59,076 nucleotides of DNA. Source: Gordonia gummivorans. Lineage in GTDB: Bacteria > Actinomycetota > Actinomycetes > Mycobacteriales > Mycobacteriaceae. The DNA lies in contig NZ_JAKWBF010000034.1 in assembly GCF_022513585.1 (NCBI RefSeq), positions 1-59,076 on the forward strand. The letters run 5' to 3'. This document shows, piece after piece, positions 27,801 to 35,532 of the stretch. Each line of letters begins with the position of its first letter. Position 1 is the first letter of the stretch. The notes under the pieces were generated by a model, which was given only the letters and a program-made list of their open reading frames with translations, was not told where the DNA came from and ran no database searches. The translations under genes were made by a program, and so were the position numbers.

Positions 27801-28196
27801 ATGTCCCAGAAGAACGCCGACGCACTCAAGAATGCCTTCGCCGCCGCCGACCAGGGTGACCCGGTGCCGCTCGTCGAGCTCTACGACGACGCCATGACGT
27901 GGGCCGGATTCACCCTCGACGGCAGCCAGCGGATCTACACCAAAGCCGAGTTTCTCGAAGCCTTCGGTGTGCTCGCCAAACTCGACGAGTCCCGCAACGA
28001 GGTGATCAGCTGCGACGTCATCGGCGACGAACTCGTGACCGCGAACGTGCGCGCCTACCGCCGGCTCGGCGACCAGGAACTCGACATCACGATGGTCATG
28101 ACCCACCGCTTCGTCGATGGCAAGGTGACCCGCGGAACCGACATCGTGCCGTCGTCCTTCGAGCGCTTCTGGTCCGACACCGCGATCACGGTCTGA
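27801..28196 (+). CDS. NTF2-like / SnoaL-like protein
   Basis: 131 residues with the compact alpha+beta cone of the NTF2/SnoaL superfamily: helix (ADALKNAFAAADQGD), MTWAGFTLDG, helix (KAEFLEAFGVL) and strands ending MVMTHRFVDGKVTRGTDIV. The family includes small hydrolases, isomerases and hydratases as well as binding proteins; catalytic residues are not diagnosable. ATG at 27801 follows GAGGGGACCGCTC. Its stop is 9 bp before the RibB-like gene, so the two form an operon, divergent from the large LuxR-type regulator. Confidence 0.72.
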   Translation: MSQKNADALKNAFAAADQGDPVPLVELYDDAMTWAGFTLDGSQRIYTKAEFLEAFGVLAKLDESRNEVISCDVIGDELVTANVRAYRRLGDQELDITMVMTHRFVDGKVTRGTDIVPSSFERFWSDTAITV

Positions 28197-28205
28197 GGCC
28201 CTCCG

Positions 28206-28829
28206 ATGAGCACCGCCTTCGCCCCAGCCCCATCCGCGACCGAGAACGCACTCCTGGCGATGCAGGCACTCGACCGGGGCGAGCCCGTGATCACAGTCGA
28301 CGACCTCGGCGGTGGCGGATGCGAGATGATCGTTCTCGCATCCGCGGCCCGAGTGGCAGTGGTGGCCGCCATGATCTCTGAGGGTTCCGGATTCGTTTGC
28401 GTCACAGTCGATCACGTCCGAGCGGTCCGCCTGGGACTACCACCGATGACGTGGGAGAGCCCGACGCCGACCTACGGCGGACGCATGTGTGTGTCCATCG
28501 ACGCGGCTGCGGGCACCACCACCGGCATCTCCGCCCGCGACCGCACCACCACACTGCGGACCCTGGCCGACGCCGATTCCGGACCCGACGCATTCACTCG
28601 CCCCGGACACGTCATCCCCGTCCTCGCCGACGTGGCCGCCACCGACCGCGCTGGTCTCATCGCCCGCACCGGACACCGCGCCGGACACGACACCCCGGTG
28701 GCCTACGTGTCACTGGTGTCGCGACGCGACCCGCGTCGGATCGCCGACGCGGACGAGGCCGCTGACTGGGGACTGCCGATGCTGCGCTATTCGGAGCTGG
28801 GTTACTCGGATCTCACGCACGCGCTGTGA
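28206..28829 (+). CDS. RibB-like protein with degenerate active site
   Basis: 207 residues related to 3,4-dihydroxy-2-butanone 4-phosphate synthase. The family core is present: GGRMCVSIDAAAGTTTGISARDRTTTLRTLADADS (residues 91-125), then FTRPGHVIPVLA and an RTGHRAG segment. The catalytic acidic loop, normally DDE(D)RENEGD, reads VDDLGGGGCEM at residues 31-41, so the Arg, both Glu and the Asp that bind Mg and ribulose 5-phosphate are gone; the GHTEAAVDL motif is GHRAGHDTP. It probably does not make dihydroxybutanone phosphate. A role with the neighbouring flavin enzymes is only inference. Confidence 0.68.
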   Translation: MSTAFAPAPSATENALLAMQALDRGEPVITVDDLGGGGCEMIVLASAARVAVVAAMISEGSGFVCVTVDHVRAVRLGLPPMTWESPTPTYGGRMCVSIDAAAGTTTGISARDRTTTLRTLADADSGPDAFTRPGHVIPVLADVAATDRAGLIARTGHRAGHDTPVAYVSLVSRRDPRRIADADEAADWGLPMLRYSELGYSDLTHAL

Positions 28830-28856
28830 CGTAAATGTCCGATTCATCGATGATCA

Positions 28857-28905
28857 CGATCAATCGTGGCCCGGGACAGGACTAGGCGTTTGCCCGGTGT
28901 GATCG
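28857..28905 (+). promoter_or_regulatory. Conserved ben-type promoter module upstream of benK
   Basis: CGATCAAT at 28857-28864 and, 22 bp from its start, GGACTAGG-cg-TTT-g-CC-cg-GTGTGATCG at 28879-28905. The same two blocks at identical spacing lie upstream of benA (45202-45250). The second block is an imperfect palindrome. It ends 60 bp before the transporter ATG. Best reading: binding site of the ben regulator plus promoter elements. Confidence 0.65.
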
Positions 28906-28965
28906 CACCCACATTCGCGGACTGTTGATAGGCACCCCACAGCCGTCAACAAGGAGCGCACCCCC

Positions 28966-30324
28966 ATGAGCCCGACTTCCGTGACCTCGCCGCCCGACGC
29001 CAGATACTCCAGGACGGTGACCTGGACGATCGCCATCGCGACGCTGGCCATCCTCTTCGACGGATACGACCTGGTGGTCTACGGAACCATCCTCCCGATC
29101 CTGATGGACGACTCGTCTCAACTCGGCAGCATCTCCGCCGGTCAAGCGGGCATGCTCGGCTCCTACGCGTTGATCGGGGTCATGGTCGGCGCGCTCGTCA
29201 ACGGCGCCGTCGGCGACTACCTGGGCCGACGCAGGCTGATGCTGGTCAACATCGTCTGGTTCTCCGCCGGGATGGGACTCGCCGCCATGTCGACGTCGGT
29301 CGAGATGTTCGCGGCGATGCGGTTCTTCACCGGTATCGGCATCGGCGGCCTGCTCGCCACCACCGCGGCGCTCGTCGCCGAGTGTGTCCCGGCAGCGAAA
29401 AAGAACCTGTACAACGCCATCGTCTACAGCGGCGTCCCGGCCGGCGGCATCCTGGCGTCGGTCCTCGCCATCGCGTTCCGCGACGCGATCGGTTGGCGTG
29501 GGCTGTTCTGGATCGGCGCACTGCCGGTCGTCATCCTCCTGCCGCTGGCGCTCGTCAAACTGCCGGAATCGCCACGATGGCTGGTGTCGCGCGGACGCCT
29601 CGACGACGCCGCACGCGTCCACGCCACAACGGGTATGCCCATGCCGACCGAGGCCGACCTGGCCCACGAACGCCAGATCGAGAAGGTCGGCTTTGCGGCG
29701 CTGGCCACCCGTCGGTACGCACCGGGCACTGCCCTGCTCGGCATCATGAGCTTCGTCGGGCTGATGCTCACCTACGGACTCACCACCTGGCTGCCGAAGA
29801 TCATGCAGGACGCCGGCTACAACGCGAAGGGTTCCCTGCTGTTCCTCGTCGTCCTGAACGGTGGCGCGGTGCTGGGCACACTCATCGCCTCCCGATTCGC
29901 CGATCGCCGTGGACCGCAGCGCGTCGTCGCCACCACCTTCGGCCTGGCAGCCATCGCGTTGATCCTGTTCACCATGGGATTCCCCATCGCCGTGCTGCTC
30001 GCGCTGGTCGCGGTTGCCGGAACCGGCACGATAGGAACCCAGGTGCTGATCTACGGTTTCGTCTCGAACTACTACGCGACCAGCGCGCGGGCCGCCGGAG
30101 TTGCCTGGTGTGCCGGATTCGGCCGGCTCGGCGGCATCTTCGGGCCGATCATCGGCGGTGCGATCGTATCGGCTGGACTCAGCAATTCGATCACCTTCTA
30201 CATCTTCGCGGGAGTCGCCGTCCTCGGGGCGGCAGTCACTCTGTTTGTGCCGCAAGCGCGTAGCCGCGATCGAGGTGCGGCCACCGCTGGAGCCCCGATG
30301 ATGGGAGTGCCGGCAACTGCCTGA
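28966..30324 (+). CDS. benK: Aromatic acid:H+ symporter (MFS), benzoate transporter
   Basis: 452 residues, about 12 membrane helices. [20 protein letters not shown] in TM1 is the signature of the aromatic-acid:H+ symporters (BenK/PcaK), and [14 protein letters not shown] is MFS motif [18 protein letters not shown] in the central loop is also typical. It should import benzoate or a related acid with protons. Although 16 kb from benA, its upstream region shares a spaced 49-bp module with the benA promoter, which supports benzoate as substrate and common control. An AAGGAG site precedes ATG 28966. Confidence 0.82.
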   Translation: MSPTSVTSPPDARYSRTVTWTIAIATLAILFDGYDLVVYGTILPILMDDSSQLGSISAGQAGMLGSYALIGVMVGALVNGAVGDYLGRRRLMLVNIVWFSAGMGLAAMSTSVEMFAAMRFFTGIGIGGLLATTAALVAECVPAAKKNLYNAIVYSGVPAGGILASVLAIAFRDAIGWRGLFWIGALPVVILLPLALVKLPESPRWLVSRGRLDDAARVHATTGMPMPTEADLAHERQIEKVGFAALATRRYAPGTALLGIMSFVGLMLTYGLTTWLPKIMQDAGYNAKGSLLFLVVLNGGAVLGTLIASRFADRRGPQRVVATTFGLAAIALILFTMGFPIAVLLALVAVAGTGTIGTQVLIYGFVSNYYATSARAAGVAWCAGFGRLGGIFGPIIGGAIVSAGLSNSITFYIFAGVAVLGAAVTLFVPQARSRDRGAATAGAPMMGVPATA

Positions 30325-30329
30325 TCTCG

Positions 30330-30371
30330 TTGACAGTCAGCCAAGTGCGTCACGCAAAATGCGTGGCGCAC
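30330..30371 (+). promoter_or_regulatory. Promoter with overlapping palindrome before the ABC-F gene
   Basis: A consensus-like -35 TTGACA (30330-30335) is followed 19 bp later by CAAAAT as a weak -10. A long inverted repeat, GTGCGTCACGCA (30345-30356), AAA, TGCGTGGCGCAC (30360-30371), with one mismatch, covers the -10 and the presumed start. This is a natural repressor operator or an RNA hairpin 17 bp before ATG 30389. It could also help terminate benK transcription, though no T-run follows. Confidence 0.5.
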
Positions 30372-30388
30372 TTCGCTATCGTCGGGAT

Positions 30389-32041
30389 ATGACGTCCGAA
30401 AGCGTGGCCGACGCACCGTCGTTCCCGGCACGGGAACGGGCGTCCATCGTGGTGTCGGACGTGTCGGTCATCTTCGGCGCGACCGAGGTCCTCCACGGCG
30501 TCGACATGACCGTCAGTCCTGGCTCTCGGGTCGCGATCGTCGGCGAGAACGGACGGGGCAAATCGACGCTCCTGCATGTGCTCGCGGGCACCTTGACGCC
30601 GAATTCGGGTTCGGTGACCAGAATCGGCACCATCGGTCTGGCCGAACAGGAGATGACCACCGAGTACAACCGCACCGTCGGCGACGCCGTTGCCGAGGCC
30701 ATCGCTGATTCGCTCAGAACCCTGCACGACCTCGACGACGCGTCTGTCGCCCTCGCCGGTGACCTCGACGGTGCAGCGGACGACTACGCGGATGCCTTGC
30801 ACCGCGCGGAGATTCTCGACGCGTGGGATGCGGAACGGCGCGTCTCGATCGCGCTGGCCGCCCTCGACGCCGAACACGACTGGGATCTTCCATTGGCCGG
30901 ACTGTCGGTCGGGCAACGCTATCGCGTCCGATTGGCATGTCTGCTCGGCGGTGACGCCGACTTCCTCCTGCTCGACGAGCCGACCAATCATCTCGACCGC
31001 AGCGGTCTCGAGTTCCTCACCGAACGCATCGGCGCTTGGGCGGGCGGTGTCGTGATCGTCAGCCACGACCGCGCATTGCTGTCCGACGTGGCGGAGACGA
31101 TCATCGACCTCGATCCGTCCTATGACGGGCGGCCCCGCGTCTACGGCGGCGGCTATGCGGGCTTCGTCGGCGGCCACCATGCCGAACGCGCCCGGTGGAC
31201 ACAACGATTCGCACACGAGGAGGCCGAGCGGGCAAGGCTCGAAGACGACCTCACCGCAGCGCAGGACCGGCTGGAAACCGGGTGGCGTCCCGACAAGGGC
31301 ACGGGCAAGCACCAACGGGCCACCCGCGGACCCGCGTTGGTGCGCAACATCCACCGTCGTCAGGAAGCTCTCGACGAACACGCCGTCCTGACACCGGAAC
31401 CACCACTGGCCCTGACTTTTCCGGAACTGGCAGTACCCGAGGACGAACTACTGCTCAGCGCCGACGAGATCACCGTGTACCAACGACTCACCACGCCCGT
31501 CACTGTGCGACTGTCCGGCGGAACACGACTGGTGGTCGTCGGCCCCAATGGCGTCGGCAAGTCGACACTGTTCTCCGTACTTGCCGGCGAAATACCCAAC
31601 TCCACCGGCCTTCTCGATGTGAGCGACCTGGCTCGCGTCGGGTATCTACATCAAGAATCGACACTGCCGCAACATCTTCGAGCAGCAGACGCCTATCGCG
31701 AGCACGTCGACCGGTTGGGGTTGTACGGAGTGATCCGCAACGACGACGCCATCGACCTGTCCTCACTGGGACTGCTGCGCACCGACGAGGAAGAACAGTT
31801 GGTCGGAGACCTCTCGATGGGGCAGCAGCGTCGACTCGAACTCGCCATGACACTCGCCGCGCGCCCCAACATCCTGCTGCTCGACGAACCCACCAACCAC
31901 CTGTCGATCCCGCTCGTCGACGAACTCACCGAGGCGTTGCAAGCGACTCCCGCGGCCGTCGTCGTGTCGACGCACGACCGCCAGTTGCTCCGGGACGTCG
32001 CCGAGTGGCCGCACCTCGCGTTGTCGTCAACTGAGGGTTGA
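30389..32041 (+). CDS. ABC-F family ATPase (ribosome-associated, possible antibiotic protection)
   Basis: 550 residues with two ABC ATPase domains and no membrane helices. Walker A motifs GENGRGKST (near residue 52) and GPNGVGKST (near residue 390); signature sequences read LSVGQ and LSMGQ instead of LSGGQ; Walker [11 protein letters not shown] occurs twice. The two domains are joined by a charged helical linker ([20 protein letters not shown]...), the interdomain 'P-site tip' of ABC-F proteins. ABC-F members act on ribosomes as translation factors or antibiotic protectors. Start at 30389; an upstream in-frame codon overlaps the palindrome. Confidence 0.82.
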   Translation: MTSESVADAPSFPARERASIVVSDVSVIFGATEVLHGVDMTVSPGSRVAIVGENGRGKSTLLHVLAGTLTPNSGSVTRIGTIGLAEQEMTTEYNRTVGDAVAEAIADSLRTLHDLDDASVALAGDLDGAADDYADALHRAEILDAWDAERRVSIALAALDAEHDWDLPLAGLSVGQRYRVRLACLLGGDADFLLLDEPTNHLDRSGLEFLTERIGAWAGGVVIVSHDRALLSDVAETIIDLDPSYDGRPRVYGGGYAGFVGGHHAERARWTQRFAHEEAERARLEDDLTAAQDRLETGWRPDKGTGKHQRATRGPALVRNIHRRQEALDEHAVLTPEPPLALTFPELAVPEDELLLSADEITVYQRLTTPVTVRLSGGTRLVVVGPNGVGKSTLFSVLAGEIPNSTGLLDVSDLARVGYLHQESTLPQHLRAADAYREHVDRLGLYGVIRNDDAIDLSSLGLLRTDEEEQLVGDLSMGQQRRLELAMTLAARPNILLLDEPTNHLSIPLVDELTEALQATPAAVVVSTHDRQLLRDVAEWPHLALSSTEG

Positions 32042-32352
32042 GGTGCTCGAGCCGAACAACTCGCACCGCCTCACCTCCGATGCGGCCCGGAGCCTCCGCG
32101 CGGGCCCAACAACGCACACCGCCTCACCTCCGCTCCCTGAGGCGTCGCCCTGAGGAGCGAGCTTGCGAGCGTCTCGAAGGGTGCTCGAGGCGCTAGCCGA
32201 GAGCCTCGAAGGGCTGGTGAGACAGAGCAATTCGTCGACCAAGTAGCGACGGTCACCAGGCCTTCGAGGCTCCTCGCTAGCGCTCGTCGCACCTCAGGCA
32301 GCGGATGGGACTCTTCGAATGAGGCTGCGCTCGACAGATGTCGGCAGCGATT
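32042..32352. repeat. Repeat-rich intergenic region with a long imperfect hairpin
   Basis: 311 bp without a gene, between the convergent ABC-F gene and a flavoprotein remnant. 32190-32220 and 32253-32283 are inverted copies of one 31-bp sequence (four mismatches) separated by 32 bp, containing GCCTCGAAGG. CGCCTCACCTCCG occurs twice near 32070 and 32120. The right arm belongs to a 53-bp sequence found again, inverted and perfect, at 58987-59039. No coding potential; may work as a bidirectional terminator. Confidence 0.7.
32252..32304 (-). repeat. 53-bp dispersed repeat, copy 1
   Basis: Reverse complement is identical over 53 bp to 58987-59039. Core includes TGAGGTGCGACGAGCG, CTAGCGAGGAGCCTCG and AAGGCCTGGTGAC. 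The two copies are inverted relative to each other and lie 26.7 kb apart, bracketing the CoA-ligase and ben-cat-pca regions. Confidence 0.85.
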
Positions 32353-32637
32353 TCACCCGTTCGGACCAGCGCGCCCGCCCTCCTGTACCGACTCGACCCC
32401 CAAACGCTCCCCGAGCAACCGGCCGAAGGTCAGTGCAGGAGTGACGAGCATGCCGGAGCAGAAACTGTTGCCGCACGTCGCGCCGGCGCCGATCACCTCG
32501 CCGACGGCGAACAGACCGGGAATCGCCGCGCCCGCCTCGTCGCGGACGGCGACATGACCTGCGACGTCAGCGGCGGACGCAATCGGCCCGTAGATCTGGA
32601 ACACCGTTCCATTCTGGTCCAGCGTCGTGTTTACCGC
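32353..32637 (-). pseudogene. Truncated remnant of an FAD-dependent dehydrogenase (C-terminus)
   Basis: About 83-95 residues read as the C-terminal end of a fumarate-reductase/ketosteroid-dehydrogenase-type flavoprotein: AAIPGLFAVGEVIGAGATCGNSFCSGMLVTPALTFGRLLGERL is the FAD-binding tail with the GE(V)IGA and G-rich loops. No N-terminal FAD domain exists in any frame upstream: the frame is closed by TGA near 32680 and the next gene begins there. The visible piece therefore cannot be a functional enzyme. It follows the MaoC gene on the same strand, so an intact flavoprotein was probably the last gene of that operon before a deletion. Confidence 0.7.
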
Positions 32638-32679
32638 TCGTCGACGCCGACGATCATCGTCGACATCACAGCAGAAGCG

Positions 32680-33159
32680 TCAGTCGAAGTATCGATACAC
32701 CGCTTCGACGACGGCCGCGGGACGCTCGTTCCCCTCCAACTCGATCACGCCATCGACCACCACTTGGACGCCACCCTTGGGTAGCTTCTCGAGCGACTTC
32801 AGGGTCGCCACCAGCCGAATCTTGCCGCCGGCCGGCACCGGGTTGGTGAAACGCACCTTGTTGAGCCCGTAGTTGACGCCCATCTTCAGGTTCTCGACGG
32901 TGAGCACCTCGCCGAACATCGGCACGATCAACGACAGCGTCAGGTACCCGTGCGCGATCGGACCGCCGAAGGGGCTTTCCTTGGCGGCGCGCTCGGGATC
33001 GATGTGAATCCACTGGTGGTCACCGGTGGCGTCGGCGAAGGTGTTGATCCGCTCCTGACTCACCGTCAGCCACGAGCTGATCCCGAGCTGGGTTCCGAGC
33101 AGCGGTTCCAGATCGGCCGTGCCCGCCACCTGAGTCGAACTCGCCTCGGTGCTCGTCAT
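32680..33159 (-). CDS. MaoC-like enoyl-CoA hydratase/dehydratase
   Basis: 159 residues of the hot-dog fold. ADATGDHQWIHIDPERAAKESPFGGPIAHGYLTLSL carries the hydratase-2 motif with catalytic Asp and His. It should hydrate an enoyl-CoA or dehydrate a 3-hydroxyacyl-CoA. The ATG at 33159 has a GGAGGTAAAC ribosome site and is preferred, although an upstream ATG at 33174 overlaps the TGA of the amidohydrolase gene (ATGA). It belongs to the operon SDR-amidohydrolase-MaoC; a truncated flavoprotein follows. Confidence 0.83.
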   Translation of the reverse strand: MTSTEASSTQVAGTADLEPLLGTQLGISSWLTVSQERINTFADATGDHQWIHIDPERAAKESPFGGPIAHGYLTLSLIVPMFGEVLTVENLKMGVNYGLNKVRFTNPVPAGGKIRLVATLKSLEKLPKGGVQVVVDGVIELEGNERPAAVVEAVYRYFD

Positions 33160-33170
33160 GTTTACCTCCG

Positions 33171-34064
33171 TCATTTCGTGATTCCCAGGACTCGCAACGC
33201 ATTCTCGCGGAAGATCAGCGGCGCCACTTCCGGTTTGATGTCGAGGGCGGCGAAGTCCTTGCGCCAGCGGTCGACCTGGATGACCGGGAAGTCGGAGCCG
33301 AACAGCACTTTCTCACGCAGCATCGTGTTGGCGGCCTTGACCAGCTGGGGCGGGAAGTACTTGGGCGACCACCCGGAGAGATCGAGATAGGCGTTGGCCT
33401 TGTGGGTCGCGATCGAGATCTGCGCGTCCACCCACGGCACCGCGGGATGCGCCATCACGATCGTCAGGAACGGAAAGTCCGCGGCGACGTCGTCGAGCAG
33501 CATCGGATCGGAGTACCGCAGCTTGATGCCGTGCCCGCCCGGTAGCCCCGCGCCGATGCCGGTCTGACCGGTGTGGAACAACGCGGGCACGCCGGCCTCT
33601 TCGATCGCCGCGTAGATCGGATAGAAACGACGATCGTTCGGCTCGAAGCCCTGCATGCTGGGATGGAACTTGAAGCCCTTCACCCCGAACTCCTCGACGA
33701 GGCGATGCACTCGGCGGACCGCCGCCTTGCCCTGCCACGGGTCCACCGACCCGAACGGGATCAGCACATCGTTGAATTCGGCTGCGCGCTCGGCGATCTC
33801 CTCGACGTTGTTGGGCGTGTGCCCCGAGGCCGACGCGGCGTCGACGGTGAAAACGACTGCGGCCATGTTGCGTTCGCGGTAGTGGTCGGCGATGGACTCG
33901 ATTGTCGGGGTGCGCTCCTCACCCGAGCGAAAGTACTTCTCCGACGCGGCCATCAGTTCGTCGTCCATCGACCGGTGCCCACATCCGTCGATCTCGACGT
34001 GAGTGTGGAAGTCGATCGCCTCGATCGCGTCGAAGTCGATGCCGAATTCGTATCGCGCACTCAT
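33171..34064 (-). CDS. Amidohydrolase-family protein (ACMSD/resorcylate decarboxylase type)
   Basis: 297 residues. EAIDFHTHVEID near the N-terminus is the metal-binding HxH motif of the amidohydrolase-2 group; GFKFHPSMQGF and ALFHTGQTG follow, HP in VMAHPAVPW supplies another His, and LFGSDFPVIQVDRW gives the conserved Asp. Members decarboxylate or hydrolyse cyclic acids (e.g. ACMSD, gamma-resorcylate decarboxylase, 2-amidohydrolases of ring cleavage). The ATG at 34064 overlaps the SDR stop by 1 bp. In the context of a CoA ligase, MaoC and SDR it may open or decarboxylate a ring, which is inference. Confidence 0.78.
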   Translation of the reverse strand: MSARYEFGIDFDAIEAIDFHTHVEIDGCGHRSMDDELMAASEKYFRSGEERTPTIESIADHYRERNMAAVVFTVDAASASGHTPNNVEEIAERAAEFNDVLIPFGSVDPWQGKAAVRRVHRLVEEFGVKGFKFHPSMQGFEPNDRRFYPIYAAIEEAGVPALFHTGQTGIGAGLPGGHGIKLRYSDPMLLDDVAADFPFLTIVMAHPAVPWVDAQISIATHKANAYLDLSGWSPKYFPPQLVKAANTMLREKVLFGSDFPVIQVDRWRKDFAALDIKPEVAPLIFRENALRVLGITK

Positions 34065-34978
34065 CACTTGGCTCCCGTCAGCTGGGCTGGGAATTCCTCG
34101 CCCACGGATTCGAGCTCGCCGGCGAAGGTCAGCGGCCACTGGGCCGCCACCGCGTCGGCGTCGAACCCGCCGTCGCGGTACGCCGTGGCGGTCAGTTGCG
34201 GATGCGACCACAGCGCGAGCCGGTCACCGCCGACGGAGATGGCCTGCCCGGTCACGTCGGCGGACGCGTCGGAGGCGAGGAAGGCGATGACTCCGGCGAC
34301 ATCGTCGGGCGTACCCATCCCGACATCACGACGGATGATCTCGGGCAGTGGCTCGCCCTTGCGCATGCCCTCGATGTAGGGCGCGAGAAACGGGATGGTC
34401 TCGGTCATCGCGGTCGCTGCGACGGGGCAGACCGCATTGGCGGTGATCCCTGCCTTGCGCAACTCCATCGCCCAGGTCCGGACCATCCCCACGATCGCCG
34501 CCTTGGCGCCCGAGTAGTTGGTCTGGCCGAAATTGCCGCGCTGACCCGCAGGCGACCCGATACAGATGATCCGACCGCCTTCGCCCTGCTCACGGAACTG
34601 AAGAACGGCCTCGCGAACACAAGTGAAGGTGCCGCGGACGTGTACGTTGTGGACCGCGTCGAAGTCGTCGTCGGCCATCTTCCACAGCACCTTGTCGCGC
34701 AGGATGCCGGCGTTGGTGACGATGACGTCGAGGCGCCCGAATGCATCAACGGCCTTGGCCACCAGGGCCTGAGCGGTCTCGGTGCTGCCGACCGGTGCAA
34801 CCACGGCCACCGCCCGGCCACCGGCCGCCTCGATCTGGGCAACCGCATTCGCCGCCGTTTCGTCGTGGACGTCGTTGACGACGACCGCGGCCCCGCGTGC
34901 GGCCAGCTCGGTGGCGTACGCGAGGCCGAGACCCTGTCCGCTTCCGGTGACGATGGCGACTTTGCCGTTGAGATCCAT
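34064..34978 (-). CDS. Short-chain dehydrogenase, beta-oxidation type
   Basis: 304 residues. VAIVTGSGQGLGLAYATELAARGAAVVVNDV resembles the SDR part of peroxisomal multifunctional enzyme 2: NAG in VTNAGILRDKVLWKMADDDFDAVHNVHVRGTF is a close match to that group. Catalytic Ser and Tyr-x3-Lys are in IGSPAGQRGNFGQTNYSGAK. It should oxidise a 3-hydroxyacyl-CoA. First gene of the operon with the amidohydrolase and MaoC protein, which is the expected partner for hydration. Its promoter region (34979-35082) contains a perfect inverted repeat and diverges from marR. Confidence 0.85.
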   Translation of the reverse strand: MDLNGKVAIVTGSGQGLGLAYATELAARGAAVVVNDVHDETAANAVAQIEAAGGRAVAVVAPVGSTETAQALVAKAVDAFGRLDVIVTNAGILRDKVLWKMADDDFDAVHNVHVRGTFTCVREAVLQFREQGEGGRIICIGSPAGQRGNFGQTNYSGAKAAIVGMVRTWAMELRKAGITANAVCPVAATAMTETIPFLAPYIEGMRKGEPLPEIIRRDVGMGTPDDVAGVIAFLASDASADVTGQAISVGGDRLALWSHPQLTATAYRDGGFDADAVAAQWPLTFAGELESVGEEFPAQLTGAK

Positions 34979-35022
34979 GGCTTCACTTCCTTTGTGATCG
35001 AACCTGGCATCAGTTGTACATC

Positions 35023-35049
35023 TTAATCATTGTTATTGTCAATGATTAA
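35023..35049. promoter_or_regulatory. MarR-type operator, marR/SDR divergent promoter
   Basis: Perfect inverted repeat: TTAATCATTG (35023-35032), 7-bp spacer, CAATGATTAA (35040-35049). It lies 34 bp upstream of the marR ATG and 45 bp upstream of the SDR ATG on the other strand. A close relative (AATCATTG-N7-CAACGA) precedes the acyl-CoA ligase gene at 37092-37112. Fits a MarR dimer site. Confidence 0.75.
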
Positions 35050-35082
35050 CGATCTGCTATTCTTCGGCCGGAAGGAGGGCCG

Positions 35083-35532
35083 ATGGCCAAGCGACGCATC
35101 CTCGAGGAGGACATCGGGTTCCTCATCTCGCGCGCGGGAGCCCAACTGGTCAAGGCAACCAATCGGGAACTCGCCCCCCTCGGGCTCAAGGTTCGCGCCT
35201 ACAGTGCACTCGCCGCGGTCTGCGACGAACCGGACGGCATCACCCAGCGACGCCTCGCCTCCGACGTCGGTCTCGATCCCAGCCAGATCGTCGCGCTCGT
35301 GGACGAACTCGAGAACCGTGAACTGGTGGTTCGCAAAGCCGACCCCGACGACCGCCGCAACAGACTCATCACCGCAACCCCAGCGGGACGTGAGCTATGC
35401 ACTCGCGCAAGGAAGTCCAGCGCCAAGGTGGCCGCCGACGAACTCTCACACATCGACCCCGCGGTGCGCGAGGCGTTGCGGGCGGCACTCTATCGGTTCA
35501 CCTTCCCCGAACGCGCAACGCCCGACGACTAG
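35083..35532 (+). CDS. MarR-family transcriptional regulator
   Basis: 149 residues, winged helix of the MarR family: GITQRRLASDVGLDPSQIVALVDELENRELVVRKADPDDRRNRLI is the recognition helix and wing with the DxRxxR motif. Likely a repressor relieved by an acyl-CoA or aromatic ligand. GGAAGGAGGGCCG precedes ATG 35083. Operators are visible in its own divergent promoter (35023-35049) and at the acyl-CoA ligase promoter. Its stop overlaps the convergent ligase stop: both use the palindrome CTAG at 35529-35532. Confidence 0.88.
   Translation: MAKRRILEEDIGFLISRAGAQLVKATNRELAPLGLKVRAYSALAAVCDEPDGITQRRLASDVGLDPSQIVALVDELENRELVVRKADPDDRRNRLITATPAGRELCTRARKSSAKVAADELSHIDPAVREALRAALYRFTFPERATPDD

Noticed and set aside
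28206..28829. Genuine riboflavin-biosynthesis ribB
   Set aside because: Catalytic Arg/Glu/Glu/Asp loop is missing and no other rib genes are near; described as RibB-like only.
28882..30255. 457-residue open frame opposite benK
   Set aside because: Low-complexity Asp/Glu/Arg/Gln/Gly composition and complete overlap with a clear 12-TM transporter on the other strand.
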